A DNA stretch of 64,000 bases, taken from Saccopteryx bilineata. Taxonomy: Eukaryota > Chordata > Mammalia > Chiroptera > Emballonuridae. The stretch spans positions 200,881,847-200,945,846 of the forward strand of contig NC_089495.1 of the NCBI RefSeq assembly GCF_036850765.1, given 5' to 3'. Each line of letters starts with the position of its first letter. Position 1 is the first letter of the stretch. Positions 36,110 to 48,158 of this stretch are shown piece after piece. The translations under genes were made by a program, and so were the position numbers. The notes beneath the pieces were generated by a model. The model had not been told where the DNA came from. It ran no database searches and was given only the letters and a program-made list of their open reading frames with translations.

Positions 36110-36315
36110 AATAATAATAACAGCAGCAGCAGCCGCCACAACAGCTGCTCATTATTTACAATACGCCAGGCCCTGTGTTCCATGGTCTGGACATATTTTA
36201 GCCTCACGAAGTGCCCGAATGAGCCCCACTGTACAGATGAAAGAAGAGACACTCAGAGACTTGGCTATGGTCTCAGCTGGTGAGTGGCAGAGCCAGGATT
36301 TGAACCTAAGCCCTT
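36110..36315 (-). repeat. MIR with an imperfect AAT/CAG run
   Basis: CAATACGCCAGGCCCTGTGT, CCCCACTGTACAGATGAAAG and GAGTGGCAGAGCCAGGATTT give a MIR in reverse. A short AATAATAAT and CAGCAGCAG stretch lies at 36105-36135. Confidence 0.8.
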
Positions 36316-36319
36316 CATG

Positions 36320-39300
36320 GTTATATACAGCAAAGCCTCTCCCAGGTTTCCAAGGGACCTCGGGGCTATGGAGATGGAGAATCTGAGAACTGAAATCTAC
36401 TTTGGCTCTGTGTGGTAGCTCCTGGAACCACAGGTGACCACAGAATGACAAGGACAGCTTGTCTACATTCTGTCAGTGGGTCACTCAGAGACCCCTGTCT
36501 GTGACTAAAGCCCCTGCAGGAGTCAGGAAGGCTGTGTTAGTGCCCCTCGAGTCATGCTTTATTTTTCACAGATGAAAGCAGTCCTCCGTGGGTGTGTGTA
36601 CATATCAGTCATCAAGTCATCTGAGCGTGTTAGTGTCCCGCACCCAGACCTCCCACTCTCTTCCCCATCTCAGTTTCTGGCACTGTCTCCCACGGCTACC
36701 CAAGCCCGACAGCTCCGAGTCATTCCTAAGTTCTCGCCGCTCCCTGGTGCCCCATAGCCGACCTGCCCCGGGGCCTGTCCAATCCGCTCTCCAACAGGCT
36801 CTCACTCCCACCCGGTCCCCTGGGCACAAACCGCGGTGCCAGGTCAGAGCCCACGGTCCCCCGCCTGCCTCTCGTGCTATGAGCCTCCCACAGGTTTTCC
36901 TCGCCACCTGCCACACTGCTTTCAGAACCCAAAACTGTTGTCTTAGGAGGCCGTGTCTGTTTTCTGCTTTACAGGTGTTGCTGGTTCTCTCTCAATACAG
37001 GGCAAACTCCAAGAGAGCTGAAGCGTGGCTTCCGGGGTACCACCCGGCCTCGACCTGTCTCGGGGCACACCCCCTCATGCAGCCACTTGTCCCTCTGGGC
37101 TCCTGCGCAGCCAGCACCCCGCAGGCACTGTTCCCTTTCCCGCTCGGCACGGGCACTCGGCACCCGTCAGCCATCTATCCACACCCAGGTGTACAGGGTC
37201 AGCGCTGGGCACTAGGGCAGTGAAGACGAGCACGCACACTTAGTGATGTGCACTGCGTGGGTGCCTCACAAACGTCAGCCAGTGAGCCTCCCCTCACCCC
37301 GACCAGCCAGCCACTGTCAGCTCCCTTTCCCTGGTGAGGAAACAAGGCTCACCGAGACTCAGAGACTGGCCCAATGGGGCACAGCTGCCTTCCCCCCAAG
37401 TTGTAGGGAAGCCAAGGCAGCTGTTACACACACGATTCGGCTACTGGGGTCCCAGCCACACAGAGCTGGAGCTCCAAAGCCTTGGCTGGCAAGAATGACT
37501 CTGAACAAACGGAGGACTTTCGGTTTCTCTTCAACTGCATGTCACTGGCACAAGCCGGGCGGAGCGCAGATGCTGAGTTACAGCCCCACCTGTACATCCC
37601 GGAACACTTCTCCTCTGAAGCAAGGTTTAAGTTTCCTCGACAATCTCACTGTCGGGAGTAAAGGGAAACCTCTCCTGCCAGGAGTCCCTGGGCCTGCAGG
37701 GACATCCTCTGTGGACTCGGTGCTCATCAGTAATGAAGCGGCTCCACAACAGCTATGGGGCCAGAAAATTGCTGCCATTCATCAGGGCCCGATGACCAAG
37801 TCTGTGCCACAAAGTGTCACAGCCCTTCCAGCGGGAACACACGTGGGATTTCATCATTCCCACCATTCAGCGCAGTGGCTTCAGCCCTATAAATCAGGAC
37901 CACGCGTCATTCCGCACAGACTGAACCCATGCAGTCCTCCATGGTGGTCCAGGGAGAGGAGACCACTGTGCTGGCTCAGCTGCCCTTGCCCACCTCATCT
38001 CACTTTGTCCTCCAGAACCCTGTGGGCTGGGCGTGAACGCCCCAGTCACAGTTCCGGGCACAGGCTCGGGGAGGGGCCAGTGGGCCAGCACCCAGGCCCG
38101 GAGGGCTCGTGTGGAAGGTCCTGCTGCCTGCTGTGCACTCCTGCCCGGGGCCTGGGCAGGGTGGGGGCCGAGAAGACCTTGCAGAGGTGGAACTGGCACT
38201 GGCCACGAGAGGGAGCTGGGAAGGCCATCCATGTGGGCGCAACAAGGCAAAAGCAGACCCCGTGTCCAGGATGCGCCCGGCAGCGAGGAGGGCTGTGATT
38301 AGTGAGGAGAGTCTCAGGAGCTCACTCCAGACACAATTCAGCAGGACACAGGCCCTTCCCACCAGCTGTCTGTGGCTCCCTGTGTGTCCAGCCGTCTCCC
38401 ACAAGCCGGTACACACCTCGGGACCATGTTTACCCCTTCACCCTGCCTACCACACAGCAATGTCTGAGACGGCTCATTAAGTAAAAAAAATCCCAGCCGC
38501 CCAATTCAACTGCAAACTCCTCCCACACTTCAAAATAATACAGGGCAGAACTGCACGGTTGGTTGTGCAGCCTGTCTCCTGGGGTACTGGGAATAGGTAT
38601 ACATTTGCCCAGGTTAATTACTTACTGGGCAGCCTTTACTGGCAATTGGGGACCTAGTTTAAAATCAAGGCCCTCTATGCAGAATTTTCCAGCAGGGTCC
38701 TAAACTTCCAGTCCACTCCCCACTGCCCCCGGGAAGGTGCCGTCCAAACACTGGTCCCAGGTCCAAACACCGCGGGGCTTTCTGGTGACTGTGAAACCCA
38801 TCACACCTGCCATCCATTCTGGTGGGTTCCCCTCACCGGGTCACAACGCTGGGTCTGCCCAGCACCTCCTTTCCATTGGGCCCTGCCCTTTCCTCAACCA
38901 TGTGGCTCTGGAAGGACTCTCAGTCACGGTGGCCACAGGCGTTCCCAGTGAAAGCTGGCCTGGCAGAAATGGTCCCCACTGCCCCTCCCCACCTGTGGGG
39001 CGAGGTGCGAGTATGGGAAGCAGACCCGTTCGGTGACTTTGGAAAGTGGGCATGGGCAGAGGAATGGCTCGTCTTGCTGGTACATGATGAGCCTCAGGAT
39101 GCAGACCGGGCTGCTGTGGCACCTTGCTGACTCGTGGCAAGGACCTGAGAACAAGTCAACACTAGCAGGACAGCCTCCAGCAACGGACAGACAGAACCCT
39201 GAAGGCCTTCGGAGCTTCTGGAGCAAGCTGCGCCGTGAAATTCCCAGTTCTAGGAGCCAATACAGTTTCTTTCTGGGGAAACTGCTGGAACTACGCTTCT

Positions 39301-42300
39301 GACCTTTCAACAGAAAGAGTCCCCATCAATACAAGAGAACATGGCGATCCAGAGACAGCAGAGTGCAAGGGAAGGTACCTGGTGGCTGGGCAGATGTGAC
39401 CTAAACGTATGAAGAGATGAGAACAGTCAGCATTTAAACTACTAGGGGAGTTTATGATTAACTGCCAGATAAACTATTACTATCTGCTGCATGAGTCGCT
39501 GAACTCCAAGTCAACACCCACTCCCTGAGGGCTGAGCGGCTCGGCATTCTGCGTAGGGCCCGGTCCAGAGGCGGCCTGGCAGCAGCTCGGGCAGGCCCTC
39601 GGGGAGGGGGACGCGACCCCGACCGGTGCCGCCCTGTACCCACTCCCGGAACTCGGGGACCGCGCTCCTGCCTCTTCAGGCTATGGCACTCCACTCAGAC
39701 TCTCTCCCCAGAAAATATGCCTGAACGTGAAAACCTCACACTTTTGTACACGATTTCAGGGCGCTCGCGGGCTTCTAAAGCCTGTCTAGGGAGCCCCCCT
39801 AGGGACTCCTGAGCTCCCTGTGAAGAACTCCATGCTACTGACCCAGGCTCTGAAGGCCTGAGCACAGCACCGTTGTCACACCGAGTGGCTTCTCTGCAAT
39901 CCCCATTGTCCTCCTCGCCCAGTCTCTGTGGGGACGGTTCTCCCTATGCTCTCCTTGAGCCACTGGCCGCTTCTCAGGGAGACCACCGCCTCCTGTTCCT
40001 CTGCCTTGCCTGGTCTGCAGAGAAAGCGAGAAAAATGGAGCCTCCACTGTTGTCTGCACAGCACTCCTGCTCCTTTGAGAGCTGACTTCCTCCAACCAGA
40101 GAGGTCACTCCACAGGACCCTCGCCTCCCCCACACAGGCCATAGCTGTCCCTTGCTGGGTCCTTCCCTGGGGGATGTCAAAACAGGGACCAAGCAATAAG
40201 GCGGCCTCCAGATGCTGCCGCTGAGGGACAGTGACTCTGGGAGCTGTCGGTGCCCACGTCTCTTCTGGACCACAGCGACTATGCACGGGGAGGCAGTGCC
40301 CCGGTCAGAGAAGGCAAAGGCAGGACACAGGCAGGGGAGAGGCAGAGCGGATGCAGAGGGTGAGCAGTGGGGTCCCCCGGGTCCCACCCCTTCCAGAGGC
40401 CCAGCACCCCCATCTTTTCAGCAAACCTACACTGCCCGGAAGTTATTTCAGAAGTTCAGGCAATGCTTTAATTCAGGCCCCTCCTGAATTGTAATTTCCC
40501 TTGAAAAGCTCAGCCCTTCATTCTCAGGGTTTCAAGGAATAATGCTATGTTGATAAAATAATCCCCAGGTCTCTATTCCCAACTCCTCACTGGCTCTCCC
40601 TCGGCCACTGGGATGTCTCGCTGTTATTTCACACCGAACACCTGTAGAACTGAGCACCTCCTGTCCTCCCCAAGCTGGTCTGTGCTTCTGGAAACGGTCT
40701 GAGGACTAACGGAATCACCTGGGCACGAAGAAAACACTGGCCCAGGGCTTCAGAGAACAACTGAATCAGGATCTCAATGGGAGCAGCCCAGGCTCAAGCA
40801 AATGTTTGTTTTCTCGGGTCTTGGTTTACTGAGGTGTCAGTGAGGAAAACAAGAAGTCCTCATTTGACTTAGGATTCTAAGGACTTTGGTTTTGATTTTA
40901 CCAACTGGTTCTTGCTCCTACTAGGGGGTAGGGTGGGAAACATTTGTATGTGTTCCTTTTTTCTTCCCTGATTACCCCCAAAAGAGCTTTCAAATAATCT
41001 CCTAAGCACTGAAGTACTGAAGTCATAAACTAGTTGCAAAAAATCAGCTTACTGGAACAACAGGAAAGACATTCTTTTGCTTTTCAAAGGCTTTCCCATC
41101 ATCTGGAGCCAAAAATATTATCTTCTGACCCAAAAAGCCACTAACAAACCTTGTTTCTTTCTATAGGCCCCGCAGAAGATGATTTTGCCCTAGGCGACAA
41201 GGCCAGAAGAGCAGGACTGTTCTCTGGCCCTCCCACCCCACGGGGCCCTCTCCCACCTCCAGCCACCCTCCACTCCCAGGTACCTCCCTGCTGTCCTTGG
41301 GCCGCCTGGCGTCCCACAAGCTGTCCCCATTCCCACAGGCTGCCTCCCTTCCTCAGAGCTCTTCAGCCTCAAGTGAAAACCCCCATCGTTTCCCTCCCCA
41401 TACAAATTCCAAATCCCAGCTTGCCGCTGGGCGCAGCCTGGAAGCAGGCTCTCGGCACTCACCCTCCCTTTGCAAAGCTGTGTGCGCACAGGAAGTACTG
41501 AGTCTCCTCCATTCGTGCAGGAGCTGGAGGAGGGAGAGGGCTGCACCGTCCTGAGAGCACGCAGAGGAAAGCTGGCACTAGAACCCTGCATGTTTGGGGG
41601 GCCCTTCGCTGGTGTAACGCACCAATAAAAAGTTAACTGAACGGAATTCTATTTTCTCCTACTGGTCCACTGAAGAACTGGGGGGGAGGCTAAAACAGTA
41701 CGCTTCAGTTATGAAGACCATTCACTTGTGTGAGCCTTACTCTCCGAAACTGCAAGATAAGTTAAAATAAAAGCTTATGGACTATATTTCTATATTTTAA
41801 AAGACGAGGTTGTCCCAAATTATCCTCTAAATGGCAGGCTAGGAGGGGGAGGGGAGGGGGAGGGGAGGGGGAGTGGAGGCAGACAGTGGACCTTCTGTCA
41901 ACTCCCTGCCTCAAAAGACCTCAAGTCACTGTGCCCCTCAGCACCCCGGGGTCAGCTTGCTGGGCTGGCTCAGGCCTCTGGGCGAGCCTCAAAGGGTTAA
42001 GACACAAAGGGGATGAGCAGCAACTCTCCGAAAGGCCACACACCTCTGACTCTACATCTCTGCCTGACAAACAAGAACACTTGTCACCTCCCTCCCTGGG
42101 GACTCAGCGGGCTTCATCGGTGGCCAATGACAATAAGAATGTTTGTTATTTGTAATGCCCAACAGCATATCGTGTCTGAGGACAGAACCCCAAGCACAGG
42201 GATTATGTTTTTAGAATGTGATACAACTGTGGGTGGAAATACTCCACTCATGACCAGGATGAGAAATAGGGATGGCCAGAACAACCCAGACACCGCTGGC

Positions 42301-42513
42301 TTGTCCCTGTCCACCAAGGTTGTCCCCGCCCTCAGTGGCTGCTCCTCCCTGCCTGGTCCCCAAGTACGGGAGCTCCTCAAGGCTCTCCTGGGCCCCATCT
42401 CATCTCGCCCCAGTTCCCTCCTTACGAGAACACACCCCCTCCCACAGCTTCGGTGACATCTGGTCAGCTCCCAAATGTTGATCAACACTCAGCCCAGGTT
42501 ATTCTGACACTGA
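36320..42513. other. MANBAL intron 2, mostly unique sequence
   Basis: This stretch has few recognisable repeats. A MER20-like piece is possible near 40690-40800. A 351-codon open frame at 37243-38298 shows no domain, no conserved start context and no splice partner, so it is not called. Confidence 0.5.
41846..41877 (+). repeat. (GGGGAG)n-type purine microsatellite
   Basis: About five GGGGAG-like units. A simple repeat in MANBAL intron 2. Confidence 0.85.
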
Positions 42514-42528
42514 CCTACCTGTCCATCT

Positions 42529-42871
42529 CTTTTTTTGTTTTTTTACAGAGACAGAGAGAGAGTCAGAGAGAAGGATACATAGGGACAGACAGACAGGAAC
42601 GAAGAGAGATGAGAAGCATCAATCATTAGTTTTTCGTTGCGCCTTGCAACACCTTAGTTGTTCATTGATTGCTTTCTCACATGTACCTTGATTGTGGTCC
42701 TTCAGCAGACCGAGTAACCCCTTGCTCGAGCCAGCAACCTTGGGCCCAAGCTGGTGAGCTGTGCTCAAACCAGATGAGCCCGTGCTCAAGCTGGCGACCT
42801 CGGGGGTCTCGAACCTGGGTCCTCCGCATCCCAGTCCGACGCTCTATCCACTGCGCCACCGCCTGGTCAGG
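42529..42871 (-). repeat. Bat SINE, long tRNA-derived type
   Basis: Read on the minus strand it has the head with GCGCAGTGGATAGAGCGTCG, the GGTCGCCAGCTTGAGC-type body and an A-rich end. It is flanked by CCTACCTGTCCATCT (42514-42528, 42873-42887), a perfect 15-base duplication. It lies in MANBAL intron 2. Confidence 0.95.
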
Positions 42872-43069
42872 CCCTACCTGTCCATCTTGAAGGCACCTGT
42901 TTAAAACTGAACTCAGCACACTCCTTCTATACCCGCACCTGGGTCTGCTCTTTCGCCAGGTCCCCACTGCATCAAGTAAACCCTCACCTTCCTCCCAGCA
43001 ACACCAGCACGACCTCTGAGACACAGTCACCTCCCAGATATACGGGCCGCTGGAATATGGTGCATGTGG

Positions 43070-43395
43070 TTCAGTGAAAAGAGAGAGCTGTGAGACTGTG
43101 TTTAATAGTATGCTACCTCGTGCGGATCAGAGAGGGGATATAAGTATAGCTATCACACACATATGCATTTGTGTATGTTTTCAAAAAGAAACAAGGGAAG
43201 GATAAATCAAAATAATAAAAATGGTTACCCATAGGAAGGGATGGGGGGGAGGGAACAGGGGGAGGATACTGAGATTAAAGGAAACTTCTGTGACTACATC
43301 TTCTTATACAGTTTTGATTTTGGGAAATGTCATATATAAATGTTTTATATAATTTTTAAAATCAAAAGAGAAATAAAAAACCTAAAATAAAACAA
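43070..43395 (+). repeat. Old L1-type 3' fragment
   Basis: AATAATAAAAATGGTTACCC, a G-rich tract, and an AT-rich 3' end with AATAAAAAACC resemble an old L1 3' UTR. Assignment is tentative. Confidence 0.5.
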
Positions 43396-44038
43396 AATAA
43401 AGCAAATGAACCTAACTGCATGTCACGCTGGGAGTATTCCTACATGAAGACAAGAATTACTAAACATATACAGTACTCTGTTCAGACAACTCTACTGGAC
43501 ATATCTGAGGGCCCAAAAAGAACCACAAAGAAATCTTAAATTTTATTCTGAGTCTTACTGTGAGTAGTGAAAAATGACATAGTCATTTTAAAACTGCAAG
43601 TACATCGCAGGTGTGCAGAAGAGGGTCAACATTACAGAACAAGTGCTGCCCTCAGAAAAGGCGGCCTGTAGGGTGGCCCTGGGCCGGCGTCTGGGGACTC
43701 GGGAGCTTCCTACCGTTCCCAGAACTGATCACAGCGCAGCGGCTCCCTGTGTCTAAACTGTCTGCAAACGATGAAGTGTGTGCTTGCCTTCTGGAAGTCC
43801 GGAATTTTGGTCTGTGGGGAGCAGAGGGTACATATGTGACCTGTCCCCAGTAAAAACCCTGGGCAGTGAGTCTCTAATGGCCTCCCTGGTCAATATTTCT
43901 CCCTGACAATATTTCACACAACTTGACAGAACTCTCACTGAGACCACCTGAACATTTAAAAAAAGAAGAAGAAAACCTAAAATTAATTAAAACATATCAA
44001 ATATATAAACATATATGTTCAAAAATACATGAAAACCA

Positions 44039-44864
44039 GCCTTAGCAGGTGGTGGCACAGTGAATAAAGCGTCAGTCTGGACCACAGAGGACCCAGGTGA
44101 GAAACATGGAGGTCGCTGGCTTGAGCGCAGGCTCACCACTTTGAGCACAGGGTTGCTGGCTTGAGTATGGGATCATACACATGACTCCATGGTCACTGGC
44201 TTGAGCCCAAAGGTTTCTGGCTTGAAGCCCAAGGTCGCTGGCTTGAGCCCAAGGTCACTGACTTGGGCAAGGGGTCACTCGCTCTGCTGCAGCCCCCAGG
44301 TCAAGGCATGTGTGAGAAAGCAATAGCCCTGGCCGGTTGGCTCAGCGGTAGAGCGTCGGCCTAGCGTGCGGAGGAACCGGGTTCGATTCCGGCCAGGGCA
44401 CACAGGAGAAGCGCCCATTTGCTTCTCCACCCCTCCGCCGCGCTTTCCTCTCTGTCTCTCTCCTCCCCTCCCGCAGCCGAGGCTCCATTGGAGCAAAGAT
44501 GGCCTGGGCGCTGGGGATGGCTCTGTGGCCTCTGCCTCAGGCGCTAGAGTGGCTCTGGTCGCAACATGGCGACGCCCAGGATGGGCAGAGCATCGCCCCC
44601 TGGTGGGCAGAGCGTCGCCCCTGGTGGGCGTGCCGGGTGGATCCCGGTCGGGCGCATGCGGGAGTCTGTCTGACTGTCTCTCCCTGTTTCCAGCTTCAGA
44701 AAAATGAAAAAAAAAAAAGAAAAAAAAAAGAGAAAGCAATCAATGAACAACTAAAGTGCCGCAATGAAGAACTGATGCTTCTCATCTCTCTCCTTCCTGT
44801 CTGTCCGTCCCTATCTGTCCCTCTCTCTATCTCTCTCTCTCTCTGTCTCTCTCACTAAAAAACA
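44039..44864 (+). repeat. Bat SINE (long tRNA-derived type), split by a second SINE
   Basis: The head (GGTGGTGGCACAGTGAATAA) and the repeating GGTCGCTGGCTTGAGC body are of the long type. The 3' half resumes at 44730 with CAATCAATGAACAACTAAAG and a CT-rich end. The whole unit is bounded by ACATGAAAACCA (44027-44038, 44865-44876), a perfect 12-base duplication. Confidence 0.92.
44325..44729 (+). repeat. Long Rhin-1-like SINE nested inside another SINE
   Basis: The head reads CCCTGGCCGGTTGGCTCAGC with B box GGTTCGATTCC. The body has the same long 3' part as the copy at 29942 and ends in an A-rich tail. It is flanked by GAGAAAGCAAT on both sides (44314-44324, 44730-44740), a duplicated piece of the host SINE. 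Confidence 0.95.
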
Positions 44865-45509
44865 ACATGAAAACCAAACCTTCGCTGGTTAAAATGGGAG
44901 GCTGCTTAAGCCCAAACTCACTAGTCTAAAAATTACCAGAGAAAGAACCAAGCATTAATTCTGCCTGTCAGTACGACCAGCATTTCAGAGTGACCACACA
45001 GTGAGAAAAAGGTCTTCACTGAAGAATTCCAGCTAATAAAGGGAGAAGGAAACAACGGACCTAAGCAATGGTCATCAATAGATGCTACAACGATGTGGCT
45101 GGAAGACTGAAGGGGATTTTGTGACAGAGGGATCAGCTAACACCATCTGAACCCACTGATCAATCCTAGAATCTCTAACCGTGTAACAACTAGACAGCAC
45201 CTGCCTGTTGATGCCATATGACAGGAAGTATGCAGCCCCGGCTGCGAGATGTTCTCACCAAATCACCTGATACACAGGGAATCAAGCCTCTAGATCAACT
45301 TTCCTATCGATAGGAAGCACAGGGAACAGAGACACACGGCAGATGACACCACAGAGAAGCAGCCAGCCAAATCCTGGGTGTAGACATTGTAGAGGACGGT
45401 GACCTTTCGCCAACAAGCGGTGTCACAAGGAAAGTGCGGGTGCTGTCAGTGGCGGACGGAGTGTGCAGAGCTACAGAACCAGTCAGTACAACGAAAAAGC
45501 CAACCTGAT

Positions 45510-45880
45510 CATGTCGCGCTCTTACTGAGAACCCCCTGGGCCCTGCCGACTCTCCCAGCTGCCCCTCTCCTCTGCCCGTGGGCTCCAGCCACCTCACCTT
45601 CACTCAGTTCCTGAAGGAGACAACTCCTTTCTTCCCCAGGTCCTCGCAATGCAGTTCCCTCTCCCCAACACAGTTCGCTCTCCACTCTCCGGGGGAGGAG
45701 AAACAGCCCAGCCCCTGGGTCTGCCCCCTTGTCCCACACCCTCAGTGTCCTATGCTTCTCAAGAAACATGTATTTGTTTCACATCTGCCCCTCCCCCAAG
45801 GACTAGAAACTCATTGAGGGCAGGTGCCACATCTTTCAGCGCCGTGGGACATGTAGTAGGTACTAAATAAAAATCTGCCT
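45510..45880 (+). repeat. L2-like fragment
   Basis: GGACTAGAAACTCATTGAGG, GCAGGTGCCACATCTTTCAG and the end GTAGGTACTAAATAAAAA are the classical 3' end of L2. It lies next to MANBAL exon 2. Confidence 0.65.
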
Positions 45881-46059
45881 AATGCACGTGTGGACAAATA
45901 AAGAGTTAATCACACGGCTCAATGCCACCAGGCAGGAATCTGGGGACACACTGTATCAAGGAAACCCAGCACAGTCCCTGCTGGTCCCTATTGCTGGATC
46001 TCTATTTTTGGTAATCAGCCCCGAGCCTGGGGAGCTGAGGCTCACGGAGAAGGACTCAC

Positions 46060-46209
46060 CGCCTCGCGGGACTTGGGAACAGGTATGATGATGGCCAACA
46101 CGCAGATGAGCTGGAAGATGGCCCCCAGGAAGAGTCCGTACCGGAGCAGGTTCTCCAGGAACGTGGGCTCCGGCACCTCGGGCGGTGAGAAGTCCAGGTC
46201 GGAGGCCAT
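46060..46209 (-). CDS. MANBAL: MANBAL coding exon 2 (residues 1-50, start codon)
   Basis: The ATG is the complement of CAT at 46207-46209, and 50 codons run to a splice donor (GCG|GTGAGTCC) with GT at 46059-46058. The exon therefore ends on a complete codon (phase 0). Residues 1-20 read [20 protein letters not shown], an acidic and proline-rich N terminus. A hydrophobic stretch from about residue 25 to 44 ([20 protein letters not shown]) forms one transmembrane segment, followed by a short basic turn (KSRE). MANBAL (mannosidase beta A-like, UPF0239 family) is a small single-pass membrane protein of unknown function; despite its name it has no glycosidase domain. The start is chosen because it reproduces the family N terminus and has a good context (GCCATGG). 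The acceptor is probably just before 46268, after TTTACGTTTAG, leaving about 59 bases of 5' UTR in this exon. A longer open frame overlapping here is a shadow in another phase. Confidence 0.95.
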
Positions 46210-46334
46210 GGCCTCGGCTGCCTGCTGGCGGAGGTCTCCTCGGACTCACCGCTCTCCAGCGCCGACTTCTAAACGTAAAGGGTAAGTGTCATGTTTCTAC
46301 AACTAACTTCTAAATGGTCCCGCTGTACACACGC

Positions 46335-46372
46335 ACACACGTGTATACACACACACACACACACACACACAC
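46335..46372 (+). repeat. (CA)n microsatellite next to MANBAL exon 2
   Basis: A run of AC dinucleotides starts 67 bases upstream of the inferred exon 2 acceptor, inside intron 1. Confidence 0.95.
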
Positions 46373-46949
46373 AGAGGCAAGAATACATAAAGCAACTATG
46401 GTGAAATCTTAACAATTCTTGAATCTAACTGGAGGATATATGGATAGTTATTGAACCATTCTTTTAAATTTTTTGGTTGGTTTGAAATTTTTCCAATTAT
46501 AAGTTAGAAAAATAAGTAAATGCAAACACTTAAACAAAAGTCTCAAATCGACATATATTTACTGAAGGCCTGCTACGTTTCAGGTTTCACTTACGTGTTC
46601 ATTTATCTGTCCAGTCATTCATTTAACAAATACTTAATCAACAAGCACTGAAGAGGGTGCAAAACATCCTGTTCTCTTGAGGCCTACATCTCAGGACAGA
46701 GGCAGGAGAGAACGCATGATATGAAACGCCAGCTAGTTACTAATGCTTTGAAAAACACTTAAGAAAGGCATTATTTTATTTTGTATAGAGTGACAGTAAG
46801 TGCTCTCTGAAGGAGAGGGGGAAGTAAGCGACAGAGACAGGAAGTGTGAGAGTGAGCCCTCAGAACAGCTCAGGGAACACAGGGCAGGCAGAAAACAAAG
46901 TAAGTACAGAGGCCCTGGGGCAGGGACAGGAGTCCAAAATGGCCAGAGG

Positions 46950-47232
46950 CAGGGGCTCAGGAAGGAAGGAGGGAGGGAAGGAGAGAAGGAAGGAGGAGGG
47001 AGGGAAGGAGGGAGGGGAGGAGGAGGGAGGGAAGGAGGGAGGGAAGGAGGAGGGAGGGAAGGAGGGAGGGAACAAGGAGGGAGGAAAGGAGAAGGGAGGG
47101 AAGGAGGAGGGAGGGAGAGAGGGAGGAGGGAGGCAGGGAAAGAGGGAGGAGGGAGGGAGGGAGGGAGGAAGGAGAGAAGGAGGGAGGGAGAGAGGAAGGA
47201 GGGAAGGAAGAAGGAGGGAAGGTCAGAGAGGA
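46950..47232 (+). repeat. Polypurine GGGA/GGAA tract of about 280 bases
   Basis: This is almost pure purine, mostly GGAGGGA and GGAAGGA units. It supports open frames in several phases (for example codons for EGGKEGG) that are low-complexity artefacts. Long polypurine tracts can form triplex DNA. It lies in MANBAL intron 1, about 700 bases upstream of exon 2. Confidence 0.95.
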
Positions 47233-47863
47233 GGGGGAGCTGACCTTGCAGGACCCTCCCGCTTCTGATTTAATTGAGTGAAACGTAAAGCCACAGGAGT
47301 TCTGAGCAGAGAAGTAACATGACCGGACTACACTAACGGGGGCGGGAGGGGTCAGAGCAGACACAGAGACCCGTGAGGAGACTATATCCAATAACTCAAA
47401 TAAGAGATGCTGGGAACACGGGTGACGGGCAGCGGTGGCAGGTCTGGCGTCAGCCCACCTCTGGAGCCTCTCCTTTCACCAGGGCCCCGTCTCATGATAC
47501 CGCAGTCGAGCTGAAAGAACTGCCTGTAATCCTCCAAGAGCACTGGCTCTTCCACAGTCCTGGACCTCCACCAAAGCGCCCTACGCTGCCAGGGATGCCC
47601 TCTCCCACTCAGTGACTGCTTAGTGACACCCTCAGTCCACCACCGCGCCTGAGCTCAAGTGCCACCTCCCCAGTATGTCTCTTATTGCCCCCCCCACCCT
47701 GATATGGCTGAACTGCTCCCCTCTACCACGGCACCCACAAGTGGTTCCCTTCTGCCACCTCAACAAAAAAGGGCAAAATTACTTTGGAACCGGGCCCACC
47801 TAACTCCAAAGCCTTTTGTGTTTTCAGAGATCTGTGCCACAATGCAATTTTTTGCTAAATCTG

Positions 47864-48070
47864 AGCTGTCTAATATGATGGCCAAAAGTCACATGTGGCT
47901 ACTGAGAGATGACACACATGTAATCCAAGCTGAGAGGGCTGTTAAATACACACTCCATTCAGAATACAGTATGAACATGGGAATGTACAGTATCTCATTA
48001 ATAACACATTCTGATTACACATTGAAATTATATACTGAGTTAAATTAATTACATTATTAATTTCACCTGA
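47864..48070 (+). mobile_element. Degenerate MER5-like hAT fragment
   Basis: GAGCTGTCTAATATGATGGC followed by CACATGTGGCTACTGAG resembles one end of MER5-type elements. The right end is not recognisable. It abuts an L1 fragment. Confidence 0.45.
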
Positions 48071-48158
48071 TCTTGAGGGAAAAAAAAGAACCAGATTGAA
48101 GGATTCACTTTCTGATTTCAAAACTTATTACAAAGCTGCAATAATCAAAACAGTGTGG

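Noticed and set aside
37243..38298. 351-codon open frame on the plus strand
   Set aside because: No recognisable domain, no start context and overlapping open frames on both strands. It lies in an intron of MANBAL in GC-rich DNA where chance open frames are common.
44100..44280. Regularly spaced GGCTTGAG repeats resembling a CRISPR array
   Set aside because: These are the internal repeated blocks of one SINE family, found also at 23.9, 42.6, 56.5 and 62.0 kb. Units are irregular and the host is a mammal.
45956..46249. 97-codon minus-strand frame over MANBAL exon 2
   Set aside because: Out of frame with the real MANBAL coding sequence.
46800..47391. 140-147-codon frames rich in Glu-Gly-Lys or Pro-Ser-Leu
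   Set aside because: Artefacts of the polypurine tract.
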